DNA from: Campylobacteraceae bacterium
GTDB taxonomy: Bacteria; Campylobacterota; Campylobacteria; Campylobacterales; Sulfurospirillaceae
DNA: 20,538 nucleotides
Assembly: GCA_027040375.1 (NCBI GenBank)
Contig: JALUMJ010000209.1
Span: 1 to 20,538 of the forward strand
Reading direction: 5' to 3'
Shown here: one piece after another, positions 1 to 9,091 of the stretch
How positions within the stretch are numbered: the first letter of the stretch is position 1
Layout of the letters: each line of letters starts with the position of its first letter
Notes under the pieces: model-generated
The model's database searches: none
The model's input: the letters and a program-made list of their open reading frames with translations, nothing else
Told to the model about the DNA's origin: nothing
Program-made: the position numbers and the translations under genes

Positions 1-3
1 TGT

Positions 4-621
4 CTAAAACCCTTCACATGTAAGTTGCCATAGATTTTCTATCTTAGAGTCATCAAAAAACATAGTGCTTTTATTTGAAAACAATTCCTTTGCATGTGCG
101 ATGTCGTAGCTATTTGTATATGAGCATTGTTTGTGTGCTGGCAGAAATGCTCTTAAAAAAGATACTTCTTGCTCGATTTTCTTTTCGCATTCAAAACAGA
201 TAAAATCATCATGGAGCCTTCCTTCAAATTCTAGTAGCTTTATATAGCTTTCGATAGCTATTCTCTTTGAGCTTTGTTCGTTCCAAATATCATATGAAAA
301 ATCTAGTAAATCAAAATAAAAACTTTCCATATCTTCTATGCCTTTTAAATGTGTATAAAAAGATTTGATAAATTGCTGCCAGATATACATCTTTTCTCTT
401 TGGATATTCCATTTTTTTGCTAGGTGGAGGACATTTCTTAATTGAGGTATGCTTGATTTATATGAGTGTTGAAGCTCAAAATCGATTTTATAGCCAAGAT
501 TTATAACAGAGTGCCTTGCCCCATAAAATCTGTATGTTGTGTATTGTTTTTCTTTGGTTAAAATTGTGACGATTAAGTCTTCATCTTTTGCTTTATTTAT
601 ATTTATAATGTAACCTTGCAT
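4..621 (-). CDS. recO: DNA repair and recombination mediator RecO
   Basis: A 205-residue protein resembling the short RecO of Campylobacterota. RecO works with RecR to load RecA onto SSB-coated single-stranded DNA in gap repair and also anneals strands. The N-terminus (MQGYIININKAKDEDLIV, then TTYRFYGARHSVIN at residues 28-41) looks like the OB-fold of the family; the rest is helical. C142 and C145 (CFEC), with H163 and C166, form a possible zinc site like the cysteine cluster of many RecO proteins. The gene is complete: ATG at 621-619 and TAG ending at 4. It diverges from gltB across a 190-base gap. Identification rests on the N-terminal block and the length; E. coli RecO is about 240 residues, so this is a compact form. 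Confidence 0.88.
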   Translation of the reverse strand: MQGYIININKAKDEDLIVTILTKEKQYTTYRFYGARHSVINLGYKIDFELQHSYKSSIPQLRNVLHLAKKWNIQREKMYIWQQFIKSFYTHLKGIEDMESFYFDLLDFSYDIWNEQSSKRIAIESYIKLLEFEGRLHDDFICFECEKKIEQEVSFLRAFLPAHKQCSYTNSYDIAHAKELFSNKSTMFFDDSKIENLWQLTCEGF

Positions 622-631
622 GTACGAATGA

Positions 632-647
632 TACCAAAATAATGGTA
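632..647. repeat. Small inverted repeat upstream of recO
   Basis: TACCA and TGGTA (5-base arms) flank a 6-base AT spacer, 11 bases upstream of the recO start. It would lie in the recO leader if the 661-666 promoter is real. It could be an operator half-site pair or a weak leader hairpin. With such short arms it may equally be chance. Confidence 0.25.
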
Positions 648-660
648 AATATCGAAATTA

Positions 661-666
661 ATTATA
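661..666 (-). promoter_or_regulatory. Candidate -10 element of recO promoter
   Basis: The minus strand reads TATAAT here, which would start transcription near 654 and leave a leader of about 33 bases before the recO ATG. No convincing -35 is present at 17 bases; Campylobacterota sigma-70 promoters often lack one. The motif lies in very AT-rich sequence, so a chance match is possible. Confidence 0.4.
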
Positions 667-759
667 AATATCAAGTTTTATTGTATATTAAGTATAAATT
701 AGATATTTAAAGAGTCTATATCACTGTTGATGCTATATTTATCAAATCCTAAGTAAAAT

Positions 760-765
760 TATAGT
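760..765 (+). promoter_or_regulatory. Candidate -10 element for the gltB operon
   Basis: TATAGT lies about 46 bases upstream of the gltB GTG, in an AT-rich stretch with no recognisable -35. Other loose matches (CATAAT at 782-787) exist, so the exact promoter is uncertain. A promoter is expected here because gltB is the first gene of a long plus-strand run and the nearest upstream gene is divergent. Confidence 0.25.
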
Positions 766-811
766 ATATTCACTGCTCTTACATAATAAATACACATAAA
801 AAGGGTTACTA

Positions 812-3800
812 GTGATTGATCTCATAACTGGGTTTAAAGATAATTGTGGCTTTGGACTTCTTGCAAATATAAACAATAAGGCGACTTATAAAAATACCAC
901 TGATGCTATAACTGCACTAGAGCGAATGATGCACAGAGGTGCAATCGCAGCTGATGGAAAAAGTGGAGATGGTAGTGGGCTACTGTTTTCTTTGCCGACT
1001 GATTTTTTAAAAAAAGAGGCGAAGCTTTTGGGCGTTGATTTGCCAAAACAGTTTGCAGTTGCCATGATTTTTCTACAAAATGATGAGCAAATAGATATTT
1101 TTACAAATGTATGCGAAAAAAATGATTTAAAAGTCGTGTTGCGAAGAAATGTTCCTATAAACAAAGACGCCCTAGGCAAGCAAGCGTTGGAGTTACTACC
1201 TAAAATCGTGCAAATATTTGTAACCCCAGCTTCTTTGATGGCAACAAAAAGATTTGAAGCACTTTTGTATCTAAGCAGAAAAGAGATAGAAACCAAATTA
1301 AAAGATGACAAAGATTTTTATATAGCTTCTTTTTCTAATAACACTATATCTTATAAGGGTTTGATAATGCCTACATATATCAAATCTTTTTATATGGATT
1401 TGAATGATGAAGATTTTAAGACGAAATTTGCACTTTTTCATCAAAGATTTTCGACAAATACTCTTCCACAATGGAAATTAGCCCAACCTTTTAGAGCTTT
1501 AGCTCACAATGGAGAGATAAACTCTATATCAGCAAATAGAGCAAATATAAAAGCAAGATACAGCACCCTTAAGAGTGAAGTTTTTTCTGATGCTGAATTA
1601 AAGAAACTATTTCCGATAACAAACTCGCAAGTAAGCGATAGTGCAAGTTTAGACAATATGTTTGAATTTATGATAGCAAATGGATATGATTTTTTCAAAA
1701 CCATAAGATGTCTAATCCCTATGCCTTGGCAAAATGCGCCTTATATCGATAGTGAACTTAGAGCATTTTATGAATACTCTAGCATCAGTTTTGACCCATG
1801 GGATGGACCAGCAGCTGTCTCCTTTACAAATGGCAGATACATAGCTTGTGTGCTCGATAGAAATGGCTTAAGACCTGCGAAATATGTGATAACAAAAGAT
1901 GATAGAATTATAATATCTAGCGAATATGGTGTGTTAGATATAAAAGAAGATGAAGTGCTTGAGCAAGGAAGACTTCAAAGTGGGCAGATGATAGGAGTGG
2001 ATTTAAAGTACAATAAAGTTTTGAAAAGTAAAGAGATAGATGATTATATAAAAGCATCAAAACCGTATGGCACTTGGCTGAATGAAAAGTTAATATATCT
2101 ACAAGAATATGTAGAAACACCATTTGAAGATACAAGTGATTATGAAAGAGCCAATCTAGAAATCGAACAAAGATTTTTCAATATCACACAAGAATTTCAA
2201 AATATGGTCATGCGACCAATGATGAAAGATGGAAAAGAAGGTGTTGGGTCTATGGGAGACGATACTCCGTTGGCAGCATTTAGTAAAAAACAGAGAAATT
2301 TCAGCGATTTTTTCAAACAAAAATTTGCTCAAGTTACAAATCCACCGATAGACCCTATTCGTGAAAAAATTGTCATGAGTTTAAATACTGGATTTGGAAA
2401 ATTATGCAATATATTAGATGAATCACCCGCTCATGCTGCTAGAATTAAAACAATATCTCCGATTTTAATGCATGAAAAGATAAAAATTTTAAAAGATTTT
2501 GGTGATAAAAGTAAGCCTAGATACAAAGATGAGTATAAAGGGCAAACTTTTTCTACTCTTTTTGAGGATAATTTAAAAGGCAGCTTAGAAGACTTGGCTT
2601 ATGATGTTCTTGAAGCTGTGAAAAATGACAAAGTTACTATGGTGTATCTTGATGACAGAGGGCTTAGTGATAAACTTAAACCAATACCCATGCTTATGTG
2701 TATAGGAAAGATTCATGAAATTTTATTGGAGAGTGATTTAAGAGATATGATTAGCATCATAGCCATAACTGGTGAAGCTCTTGATTCTCACTCTTGTGCA
2801 TGTATGGTGGGATTTGGTGCAAGTGCTATATATCCATATATGTTATATTCTACAGTTCTTGAAGAAGCAAAAAGAAGAGAATCTACAAAATATGAGATAA
2901 AAACAAGTTTGAAAAATGTAAACCATGCCCTAAACCAAGGACTTCTGAAAATCATATCAAAGATGGGGATAGCTACGATATCATCATATAGAAATTCATC
3001 TTTATTTGATTCATTAGGTCTTTCCAACGAAGTAGTAGAGGATTGTTTTGCTGGTGCTTATGCTTTGATACCAGGCGTTGGCTATGAAGATATAGAAAAA
3101 AAGATAAATTTTAATTATAAAAATGCAAATGATTTGAATTTAACTAAAAGATTGTTTCCTTTAGAAATAGGAGGATTTTATAAGTACCTTGATGGGAATG
3201 AGTATCATGACTACAATCCAACAGTCGTACATGCCATACATAAAATGGCAGATAGCGGAAAAAAAGAGGATTATAAATCTTTTGCAAAACTTGTAAATAC
3301 CAGAGATAAAAAAGTAATTCGTGATTTTTTTGAACTTAAATCAGACAGGGAACCTATAGACATAAATGAAGTTGAACCAATAGAAGATATATTTAAAAGG
3401 TTTAATACGGCTGCTATGAGTTTGGGTTCAATCTCTCCTGAAGCACACGAAGCGTTGGCCCAAGCTATGAATAAGATAGGCGGTATGTCAAACTGTGGTG
3501 AAGGGGGAGAAGCACCTGAAAGATTAAAAACAAATAAAATCTCAAAGATAAAGCAGGTAGCATCTGGTCGTTTTGGAGTTACTCCAGAATACTTAAGAAG
3601 CGCATCTGAAATACAGATTAAAGTGGCTCAAGGAGCAAAACCAGGTGAAGGCGGACAACTTCCTGGGCATAAAGTTTCTCCATTGATTGCTAGTTTAAGA
3701 TACACTATTCCAGGCGTTACTTTGATATCTCCACCTCCTCATCATGATATATATTCTATAGAAGATTTGGCACAGCTTATATTTGACTTAAAGCAGATAA

Positions 3801-5239
3801 ATCCAACAGCCGTTATAACTGTGAAGCTTGTTTCAACAGCAGGAGTTGGCACGATTGCAGCTGGTGTTGCGAAGGCTTATGCAGATAAAATCATCATTTC
3901 AGGCGGTGATGGAGGAACAGGTGCGGCACCGCTTAGTTCTGTAAAATTTGCAGGAAATCCTTGGGAGATAGGATTAAGTGAAGCACATAATGCTCTTAAA
4001 GCAAATCATCTTAGAAGTAAAGTTCATTTGCAAACAGATGGTGGCTTAAAAACTGGCTTGGATTTGATAAAAGCTGCGCTTTTAGGAGCTGAAAGTTATG
4101 CTTTTGGAACTTTGGCTTTAACGATGCTTGGGTGTAAGATTTTAAGAATTTGTCACTTAAACAAATGTTCAGTCGGAGTAGCAACACAAGATAAAAAACT
4201 TCGAGAATTTTTTACAGGAAATGTTGATAAACTTGTAAACTTTTTTACTTTTATCGCTGAAGATATAAGAGAGATTTTAGCAAGTCTTGGTTACAAAAGT
4301 ATGGAAGAAATCATAGGAAGAAGTGACCTTTTAAATGTTATCGATGATGAGTTTGCCAAAAAATTTGATTTCTCATCTATCCTTATGCGGATTGAAGGTG
4401 CTGATACTCACAATAAGTTACCAAATAAACCTTTTGATGATAATAAGTTTGAAAAAACTGCACTAGAAGAAGTGCGAAAAGTTATAGAAAATCCTGAGCA
4501 AGATATAGTAATTCATAAAAAAATCCGAAATATAAACAGAAGTTTTGGCACATTGATAAGCGGTGAAATCGCAAGATACTATGGAAACAAGGGCTTAAAA
4601 GAGGGAAGTATCGTATTTAACTTGCAAGGAATCGCAGGTCAATCTCTTGGTGCATTTTTAACAAACGGTATAACTTTGAATCTAAAAGGCTCTGCCAATG
4701 ATTATGTAGGAAAAGGCATGAATGGTGGAAAGATTGTTATAACGCCTACAAAACAGAAGAAAGATTATGCCTGTGCTGGAAATACTTGCTTATACGGAGC
4801 TACTGGCGGAAAACTTTTTGTAGCAGGGATAGTTGGTGAGAGATTTTGCGTCAGAAACTCTGGTGCTACTGTTGTTGTCGAGGGTGCCGGAGATCATGCT
4901 TGTGAATACATGACAGGCGGGATTGTAGCAATCTTGGGAAATACTGGCGTCAATTTTGGCGCAGGGATGACAGGTGGGATTGCATTTGTGTATGACCAAA
5001 ATAGAGAATTTATAGACAAATTAAATCAAGAGCTAGTTGTCGCAGTTAGGGTAGATATTGACGAGATGGATGAAGCTAAGCATTTCTTGAAGAGACTCCT
5101 AAGAACACATATAAATGAAACAGATAGTTTAAAAGCAACAGATATTTTGAAAGATTTTAGACACAATGTTAGAGATTTTTGGATGGTTATGCCAAAAGAT
5201 ATGACTAAGATTCCATTGAATCCAGATGAGGGAGATTAA
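812..5239 (+). CDS. gltB: Glutamate synthase (GOGAT) large/alpha subunit
   Basis: A 1475-residue enzyme subunit that hydrolyses glutamine, channels the ammonia, and aminates 2-oxoglutarate to glutamate on FMN. Domains in order: class II glutamine amidotransferase with catalytic C12 in NCGFGLLA, so an 11-residue propeptide should be removed; a central linker domain; the FMN-binding synthase barrel from about residue 860 (NTAAMSLGSISPEAHEAL, then GMSNCGEGGEAPERL); and a C-terminal GXGXG beta-helix from about 1250. C1108, C1114 and C1119 (CKILRICHLNKC) bind the 3Fe-4S cluster. The GTG start is preceded by AAGGG at 801-805 with 6-base spacing, and no better in-frame start lies nearby. Length and motifs match the bacterial NADPH-type large subunit. 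It is followed after 5 bases by its partner gltD and is probably the first gene of an eight-gene operon. Confidence 0.97.
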   Translation: MIDLITGFKDNCGFGLLANINNKATYKNTTDAITALERMMHRGAIAADGKSGDGSGLLFSLPTDFLKKEAKLLGVDLPKQFAVAMIFLQNDEQIDIFTNVCEKNDLKVVLRRNVPINKDALGKQALELLPKIVQIFVTPASLMATKRFEALLYLSRKEIETKLKDDKDFYIASFSNNTISYKGLIMPTYIKSFYMDLNDEDFKTKFALFHQRFSTNTLPQWKLAQPFRALAHNGEINSISANRANIKARYSTLKSEVFSDAELKKLFPITNSQVSDSASLDNMFEFMIANGYDFFKTIRCLIPMPWQNAPYIDSELRAFYEYSSISFDPWDGPAAVSFTNGRYIACVLDRNGLRPAKYVITKDDRIIISSEYGVLDIKEDEVLEQGRLQSGQMIGVDLKYNKVLKSKEIDDYIKASKPYGTWLNEKLIYLQEYVETPFEDTSDYERANLEIEQRFFNITQEFQNMVMRPMMKDGKEGVGSMGDDTPLAAFSKKQRNFSDFFKQKFAQVTNPPIDPIREKIVMSLNTGFGKLCNILDESPAHAARIKTISPILMHEKIKILKDFGDKSKPRYKDEYKGQTFSTLFEDNLKGSLEDLAYDVLEAVKNDKVTMVYLDDRGLSDKLKPIPMLMCIGKIHEILLESDLRDMISIIAITGEALDSHSCACMVGFGASAIYPYMLYSTVLEEAKRRESTKYEIKTSLKNVNHALNQGLLKIISKMGIATISSYRNSSLFDSLGLSNEVVEDCFAGAYALIPGVGYEDIEKKINFNYKNANDLNLTKRLFPLEIGGFYKYLDGNEYHDYNPTVVHAIHKMADSGKKEDYKSFAKLVNTRDKKVIRDFFELKSDREPIDINEVEPIEDIFKRFNTAAMSLGSISPEAHEALAQAMNKIGGMSNCGEGGEAPERLKTNKISKIKQVASGRFGVTPEYLRSASEIQIKVAQGAKPGEGGQLPGHKVSPLIASLRYTIPGVTLISPPPHHDIYSIEDLAQLIFDLKQINPTAVITVKLVSTAGVGTIAAGVAKAYADKIIISGGDGGTGAAPLSSVKFAGNPWEIGLSEAHNALKANHLRSKVHLQTDGGLKTGLDLIKAALLGAESYAFGTLALTMLGCKILRICHLNKCSVGVATQDKKLREFFTGNVDKLVNFFTFIAEDIREILASLGYKSMEEIIGRSDLLNVIDDEFAKKFDFSSILMRIEGADTHNKLPNKPFDDNKFEKTALEEVRKVIENPEQDIVIHKKIRNINRSFGTLISGEIARYYGNKGLKEGSIVFNLQGIAGQSLGAFLTNGITLNLKGSANDYVGKGMNGGKIVITPTKQKKDYACAGNTCLYGATGGKLFVAGIVGERFCVRNSGATVVVEGAGDHACEYMTGGIVAILGNTGVNFGAGMTGGIAFVYDQNREFIDKLNQELVVAVRVDIDEMDEAKHFLKRLLRTHINETDSLKATDILKDFRHNVRDFWMVMPKDMTKIPLNPDEGD

Positions 5240-5244
5240 GAATT

Positions 5245-6627
5245 ATGCAAGAATTTATAAATATAGAAAGAATAAGTGCAAATGTTAGAGAAAGTAGCGA
5301 TAGAGTTGGGGATTTTAAGGAGATATATGACCTTTTAGACAAAGAAGATGCTACGACTCAAGCTAGCAGATGTATTCAGTGTGGTGACCCGTATTGTCAC
5401 AATAAATGTCCTTTGCATAACTATATACCTTACTGGTTGAAATCAACTGCAAATATGGATTTAAAACTCTCTTTTAATCTTTCAAATGAATCAAATCCAT
5501 TTCCTGAGATAACAGGCAGAATCTGTCCGCAAGAGAGATTGTGTGAGGGTGATTGTACCTTAAATGATGGTCATGGTGCTATCACAATAGGGAATATCGA
5601 AACTTTTATATCAGAAGAAGGTTTTAAAAAAGGACTTAAGCCTTATTTTCCAGGAATTACGACGAACAAAAAAGTGGCTATCATAGGAAGTGGACCAGCT
5701 GGAATCGCAGCTGCTACTTATCTTTTAAGAAGCGGTATAAAAGTAAATATGTATGAGAGACAAAATAGAGCTGGAGGACTTTTGACATATGGAATTCCAG
5801 GATTTAAACTAGATAAAAATATCGTGCAAAGAAGAATTGATTGGCTGATAGAAGCTGGCATGAGCTTACATGTAAACACAAATGTAGGAAAAGATTTGTA
5901 TTTTGATGATATATTGAGTGAAAATGATGCCGTTTTTATAGGTATTGGTGCTGAAAAATCTAGGAAAGCAAAGATAAATAATGAATCTTCTAAAAATGTC
6001 TTTATGGCGATAGATTACCTTAGAAATACACAAAAAAGAATTTTTAAAGAAGAGTCTGATATAAAATACGACTTGAAAGATAAAAAAGTTGTAGTGATTG
6101 GTGGTGGAGATACTGCAATGGATTGCGTTAGGACTGCTCTTAGACAAGAGGCAAAAGAGGTAACTTGCCTATATAGAAGAGATAAACACAATATGCCAGG
6201 AAGTAAAAAAGAGTTTAAAAATGCAAGAGACGAGGGTGTAAAATTTATCTACAATGTTAGTCCAAAAGAGATTGTCGCAAACAATGATGATAAAGCCATA
6301 GGCATCATAATGCAAAAAACTATACTTGGCGAGCCAGATAGCAGCGGAAGAAGTAGTATTGAGCTCATAAAGGGAAGCGAATTTAAAATAGATGCAAATG
6401 TCATCATACTCGCACTTGGTTTTATGCCTTCAAAACCTGATTTTTTAGCATCTAATGGCATAGAGATTAATAAATGGGGAAATATAGAAACAGGAGATGA
6501 CTATCAAACTAGTAAACTCGGTGTTTATGCTGGCGGAGATTGCAAGCGTGGAAGCGACTTGGTTGTAACTGCTGCAAAAGAAGGAAAAGAAGCAGCCAAG
6601 CACATAGCTAAAAGTTTGCTTTGTTAA
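5245..6627 (+). CDS. gltD: Glutamate synthase small/beta subunit
   Basis: A 460-residue NAD(P)H-dehydrogenase subunit that passes electrons through FAD and iron-sulphur clusters to GltB. The N-terminal cysteine-rich part has C43, C46, C51, C55 (CIQCGDPYCHNKC) and C94, C100, C104 (CPQERLCEGDC), the ligand pattern for two 4Fe-4S clusters in GltD. The FAD dinucleotide fold has GSGPAG at 148-153 and the NAD(P)H fold has GGGDTA at 286-291. The C-terminal GVYAGGDCKRGSDLVVTA closes the FAD site. ATG follows the gltB stop by 5 bases, with GGAG at 5231-5234 as ribosome-binding site. The last 7 bases overlap the next gene's proposed TTG start. Confidence 0.96.
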   Translation: MQEFINIERISANVRESSDRVGDFKEIYDLLDKEDATTQASRCIQCGDPYCHNKCPLHNYIPYWLKSTANMDLKLSFNLSNESNPFPEITGRICPQERLCEGDCTLNDGHGAITIGNIETFISEEGFKKGLKPYFPGITTNKKVAIIGSGPAGIAAATYLLRSGIKVNMYERQNRAGGLLTYGIPGFKLDKNIVQRRIDWLIEAGMSLHVNTNVGKDLYFDDILSENDAVFIGIGAEKSRKAKINNESSKNVFMAIDYLRNTQKRIFKEESDIKYDLKDKKVVVIGGGDTAMDCVRTALRQEAKEVTCLYRRDKHNMPGSKKEFKNARDEGVKFIYNVSPKEIVANNDDKAIGIIMQKTILGEPDSSGRSSIELIKGSEFKIDANVIILALGFMPSKPDFLASNGIEINKWGNIETGDDYQTSKLGVYAGGDCKRGSDLVVTAAKEGKEAAKHIAKSLLC

Positions 6628-7334
6628 AATTTAAAGAAGCAGTTATTGTGGCGAATAAAGAGATTGTAGAGCTGATAAAAACTAAATCTCACGATATGCT
6701 ATGCGAAAAAATCTCCATCGGACACGGTGGAGATGTGAGCATGAGAATTGATCTTTTAGCAGAAGAGATATTTGTAAAATATTTGAGTAAATATGGAAAT
6801 ATTTACTCAGAAGAGTGCGGCTATATCGATAATCAAAGTGAATTTGATTTGATAATCGACCCGATAGATGGAAGTTCAAATTTTGCATCAAATTTGCCGT
6901 ATTTTGGCACTTCTGTAGCTTTAAAGAAACAAGATGAACATATTTGTTCAGTGATTACAAATCTTGCAAATCAAGATATTTTTATAAAAGATGCTAAAGG
7001 TCTGCTTGGGGGTAAATTAGATAGTTTAGATTTTAAAAAGATAGACATAAATGCAAATTCATCTGTGGGTATATTTGAAAGGTCATATTGTTCACAAAAT
7101 ATTGCTGAAAAATTGAAGGCGATTAAGATAAAATACAGATCACCAGGTGCTTTTGCTCTCTCATTGGCTTATGCAAGAGATGTGGATTTTGTTATATATG
7201 AAGGAATTTTAAGAGCATTTGATGTAGAAGCAGGATTACATATGTGTGAAGATTTAAACTTATATAAAAGTTCCCAAATTCTATTTATAAGTAAAGATAA
7301 GGAAACTTTTGATAAAATAGCCAAATTATTTTAA
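6621..7334 (+). CDS. Inositol monophosphatase-family phosphatase
   Basis: A 237-residue protein with the metal-dependent phosphatase signature of the IMPase/CysQ/SuhB superfamily: EE at 64-65 (YSEECG), DPIDGSSNF at 80-88 (metal ligands D80 and D83), and a C-terminal D201 in FDVEAG, the counterpart of the family WDxAAG motif with Phe in place of Trp. Substrate cannot be told from sequence: inositol phosphate, 3'-phosphoadenosine 5'-phosphate and sugar bisphosphates are all used in this superfamily. The start is TTG at 6621, inside the gltD stop region and with no clear ribosome-binding site, so translation is probably coupled to gltD. The N-terminus (FKEAVIVANKEI) looks like the usual first helix and supports this start over the GTG at 6648. 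It is followed 13 bases later by accD. Confidence 0.88.
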   Translation: MLKFKEAVIVANKEIVELIKTKSHDMLCEKISIGHGGDVSMRIDLLAEEIFVKYLSKYGNIYSEECGYIDNQSEFDLIIDPIDGSSNFASNLPYFGTSVALKKQDEHICSVITNLANQDIFIKDAKGLLGGKLDSLDFKKIDINANSSVGIFERSYCSQNIAEKLKAIKIKYRSPGAFALSLAYARDVDFVIYEGILRAFDVEAGLHMCEDLNLYKSSQILFISKDKETFDKIAKLF

Positions 7335-7347
7335 AAGGAGATGAATT

Positions 7348-8226
7348 ATGAATTTTGGCGAAATATTTGGTAGTTTTCGAAAAAGACAACCATCTCCTAG
7401 TGAAGCACCAACTCATTGGATTAAGTGTAAAAATTGTCACTCTATTATGTATTACAAAGAGGTCGAAAATCAATTAAATGTATGTCCAAAATGTGGATTT
7501 CACTTAAGAATCGATGTAAAAAAACGAATTGAGCAGATATCGGATGCAGATACTTTTGTAGAATTTGATGCAGACTTGGTTCCAATAGACCCTTTAAAAT
7601 TTGTAGATAAAAAGTCGTACAAAAAAAGGATACAAGAAGCATACGCTAAAACTGGAAGAAATTCGTCTGCGGTATCTGGTGAATGCAGTATAAATGGAGT
7701 TGATACGCAACTGATTGTTTTTGATTTTGCTTTTATGGGTGGGAGTTTGAGTTCGGTTGAAGGTGAAAAAATCAACAGAGCAGTCAAAAGGGCGATAGAA
7801 AAAAAACAAGGCTTGGTGATAGTAAGTGCGAGTGGTGGTGCTAGGATGCAAGAGAGTACATTTTCACTTTTGCAAATGTCTAAAACTTCAGCCGCATTAA
7901 AGCAGCTTGCAAATAAAAAATTGCCATTTATCTCTGTTCTAACAGACCCAACTATGGGCGGTGTTAGTGCTTCTTTTGCGTGGCTTGGTGATATTATAAT
8001 CGCAGAACCAGGTGCATTGATTGGATTTGCTGGGCAAAGAGTTATAAAGCAAACTATAGGAGCCGAGTTGCCTGAGGGGTTTCAAAGAGCAGAGTTTTTG
8101 TTGGAGCATGGTTTGATTGATATGATAGTCAAAAGAAGTGATTTGAAAAAAACGGTATCTGATATGTTGAGTTTTTTTCTTAGTGAAAAAGAAGATTTTC
8201 AATTAAAACTAAAAGAGAGTCTTTGA
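7348..8226 (+). CDS. accD: Acetyl-CoA carboxylase carboxyltransferase subunit beta
   Basis: A 292-residue subunit that, with AccA (not in this window), transfers carboxyl from carboxybiotin to acetyl-CoA, the first committed step of fatty-acid synthesis. The N-terminal four-cysteine zinc ribbon is C27, C30, C46, C49 (CKNC...CPKC). The crotonase-type carboxyltransferase fold carries SASGGARMQES at 160-170 and GGVSASFAWLGD at 204-215, followed by the GALIGFAGQRVI block at 222-233. The length is typical for the family. ATG has a strong AAGGAG at 7335-7340 with 7-base spacing. The stop overlaps the rlmH start (TTGA). Confidence 0.97.
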   Translation: MNFGEIFGSFRKRQPSPSEAPTHWIKCKNCHSIMYYKEVENQLNVCPKCGFHLRIDVKKRIEQISDADTFVEFDADLVPIDPLKFVDKKSYKKRIQEAYAKTGRNSSAVSGECSINGVDTQLIVFDFAFMGGSLSSVEGEKINRAVKRAIEKKQGLVIVSASGGARMQESTFSLLQMSKTSAALKQLANKKLPFISVLTDPTMGGVSASFAWLGDIIIAEPGALIGFAGQRVIKQTIGAELPEGFQRAEFLLEHGLIDMIVKRSDLKKTVSDMLSFFLSEKEDFQLKLKESL

Positions 8227-8678
8227 ACATAACTGTTTACGCTATCGAAAAATCTAAAAATGAAGCGATGCAAAGCGTAATCAAAGATTATCTAAAGATG
8301 ACAAAAAGATTTGCAAAACTTGAAGATAAATCTATTTTCAACAAGCAAATAGCTTTGGCACAGACAAAAGGAGATATAGAAGCAAAAAAATCTTATAGCA
8401 AGGCATATGAACCATATTTAAATGGATTTAATGTGGCATTAGATGTAACAGGGGATGAGTTAGATAGTTTTGAGTTTAGTGAAATTTTTAAACAAAATTC
8501 AAAAGTGAATTTCTTTATTGGAGGAGCATTTGGTTTCGAGAAAGAGTTTTTAAAACAAACTCAAAAGGTTATAAGCTTAAGTCGGCTAACATATGCACAT
8601 AAGGTTGCAAAGGTAGTATTATTTGAACAAATTTATAGAGGGCTTTGTATAAATGCAAATCATCCTTACCATAAATAG
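8223..8678 (+). CDS. rlmH: 23S rRNA pseudouridine-1915 N3-methyltransferase RlmH
   Basis: A 151-residue SPOUT-fold methyltransferase that methylates pseudouridine 1915 in helix 69 of 23S rRNA, using S-adenosylmethionine on the assembled ribosome. Visible family motifs are FFIGGAFGF around 97-105 (the SAM-binding knot), LSRLTYAHKVAKVVLFEQIYRG at 119-140, and the C-terminal NHPYHK that closes the active site. Length is normal. The start is TTG at 8223, overlapping the accD stop by 4 bases as TTGA; a purine-rich AAAAGAGAG lies just upstream. This arrangement implies coupled translation with accD. Confidence 0.95.
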   Translation: MNITVYAIEKSKNEAMQSVIKDYLKMTKRFAKLEDKSIFNKQIALAQTKGDIEAKKSYSKAYEPYLNGFNVALDVTGDELDSFEFSEIFKQNSKVNFFIGGAFGFEKEFLKQTQKVISLSRLTYAHKVAKVVLFEQIYRGLCINANHPYHK

Positions 8679-8713
8679 GTTTCAATAATATTATAAAAAA
8701 AATAGGCGGAAAA

Positions 8714-9073
8714 ATGAGAAAAAGTGAATTAAAATTTTTTGAAGATATGTTGCTTGAGAGAAAAGCACAAATTATAAAAAATCTAGAAGAATCAACCAAA
8801 GGAATCACTTCTTTAACGCAGCATGATGTTGGTGATGAAGCTGATCATGCTTCGGTGAGTACAGATCGAATGATTGAAGAAGCTATAAGCCAACAATTAA
8901 ACAAAGAGTTGCGCGAGATAGAGTATGCGCTTGGAAAGATAAGTGCTGGAACATATGGAATCTGTGAAATGTGTGAAGAAGATATCAGCTTTCAAAGACT
9001 TAAAGTAAAAGTGCATGCAAAATATTGCATTACATGTAGAGAAATAATAGAAAAATCAGCAAATAAAAATTAA
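8714..9073 (+). CDS. dksA: DksA/TraR-family RNA polymerase-binding transcription factor
   Basis: A 119-residue DksA-family protein, which enters the secondary channel of RNA polymerase and works with ppGpp to adjust rRNA and other promoters. Features in order: N-terminal coiled coil; acidic tip motif DEADHA at 41-46 (D41 and D44 match the family DxxDxA); second coiled-coil strand; C-terminal zinc finger C84, C87, C105, C108. It is shorter than E. coli DksA (151), as usual in Campylobacterota, lacking part of the N-terminus. It starts at ATG, with GGCGGA at 8705-8710 as a modest ribosome-binding site. The 35-base gap before it is AT-rich (TATTATAAA), so an internal promoter is possible. All four zinc cysteines and both acidic residues are intact. 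Confidence 0.93.
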   Translation: MRKSELKFFEDMLLERKAQIIKNLEESTKGITSLTQHDVGDEADHASVSTDRMIEEAISQQLNKELREIEYALGKISAGTYGICEMCEEDISFQRLKVKVHAKYCITCREIIEKSANKN

Positions 9074-9091
9074 GACAAAGGTGGAAATGAA

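Noticed and set aside
681..790. AT-rich near-repeats (AGTATAAATTAG, AGTAAAATTATAG) upstream of gltB as regulator sites
   Set aside because: The similarity is low and expected in sequence of this base composition.
886..1311. A 141-codon minus-strand ORF inside gltB
   Set aside because: It lies wholly antisense to the strongly conserved amidotransferase domain; its composition is that of a shadow frame.
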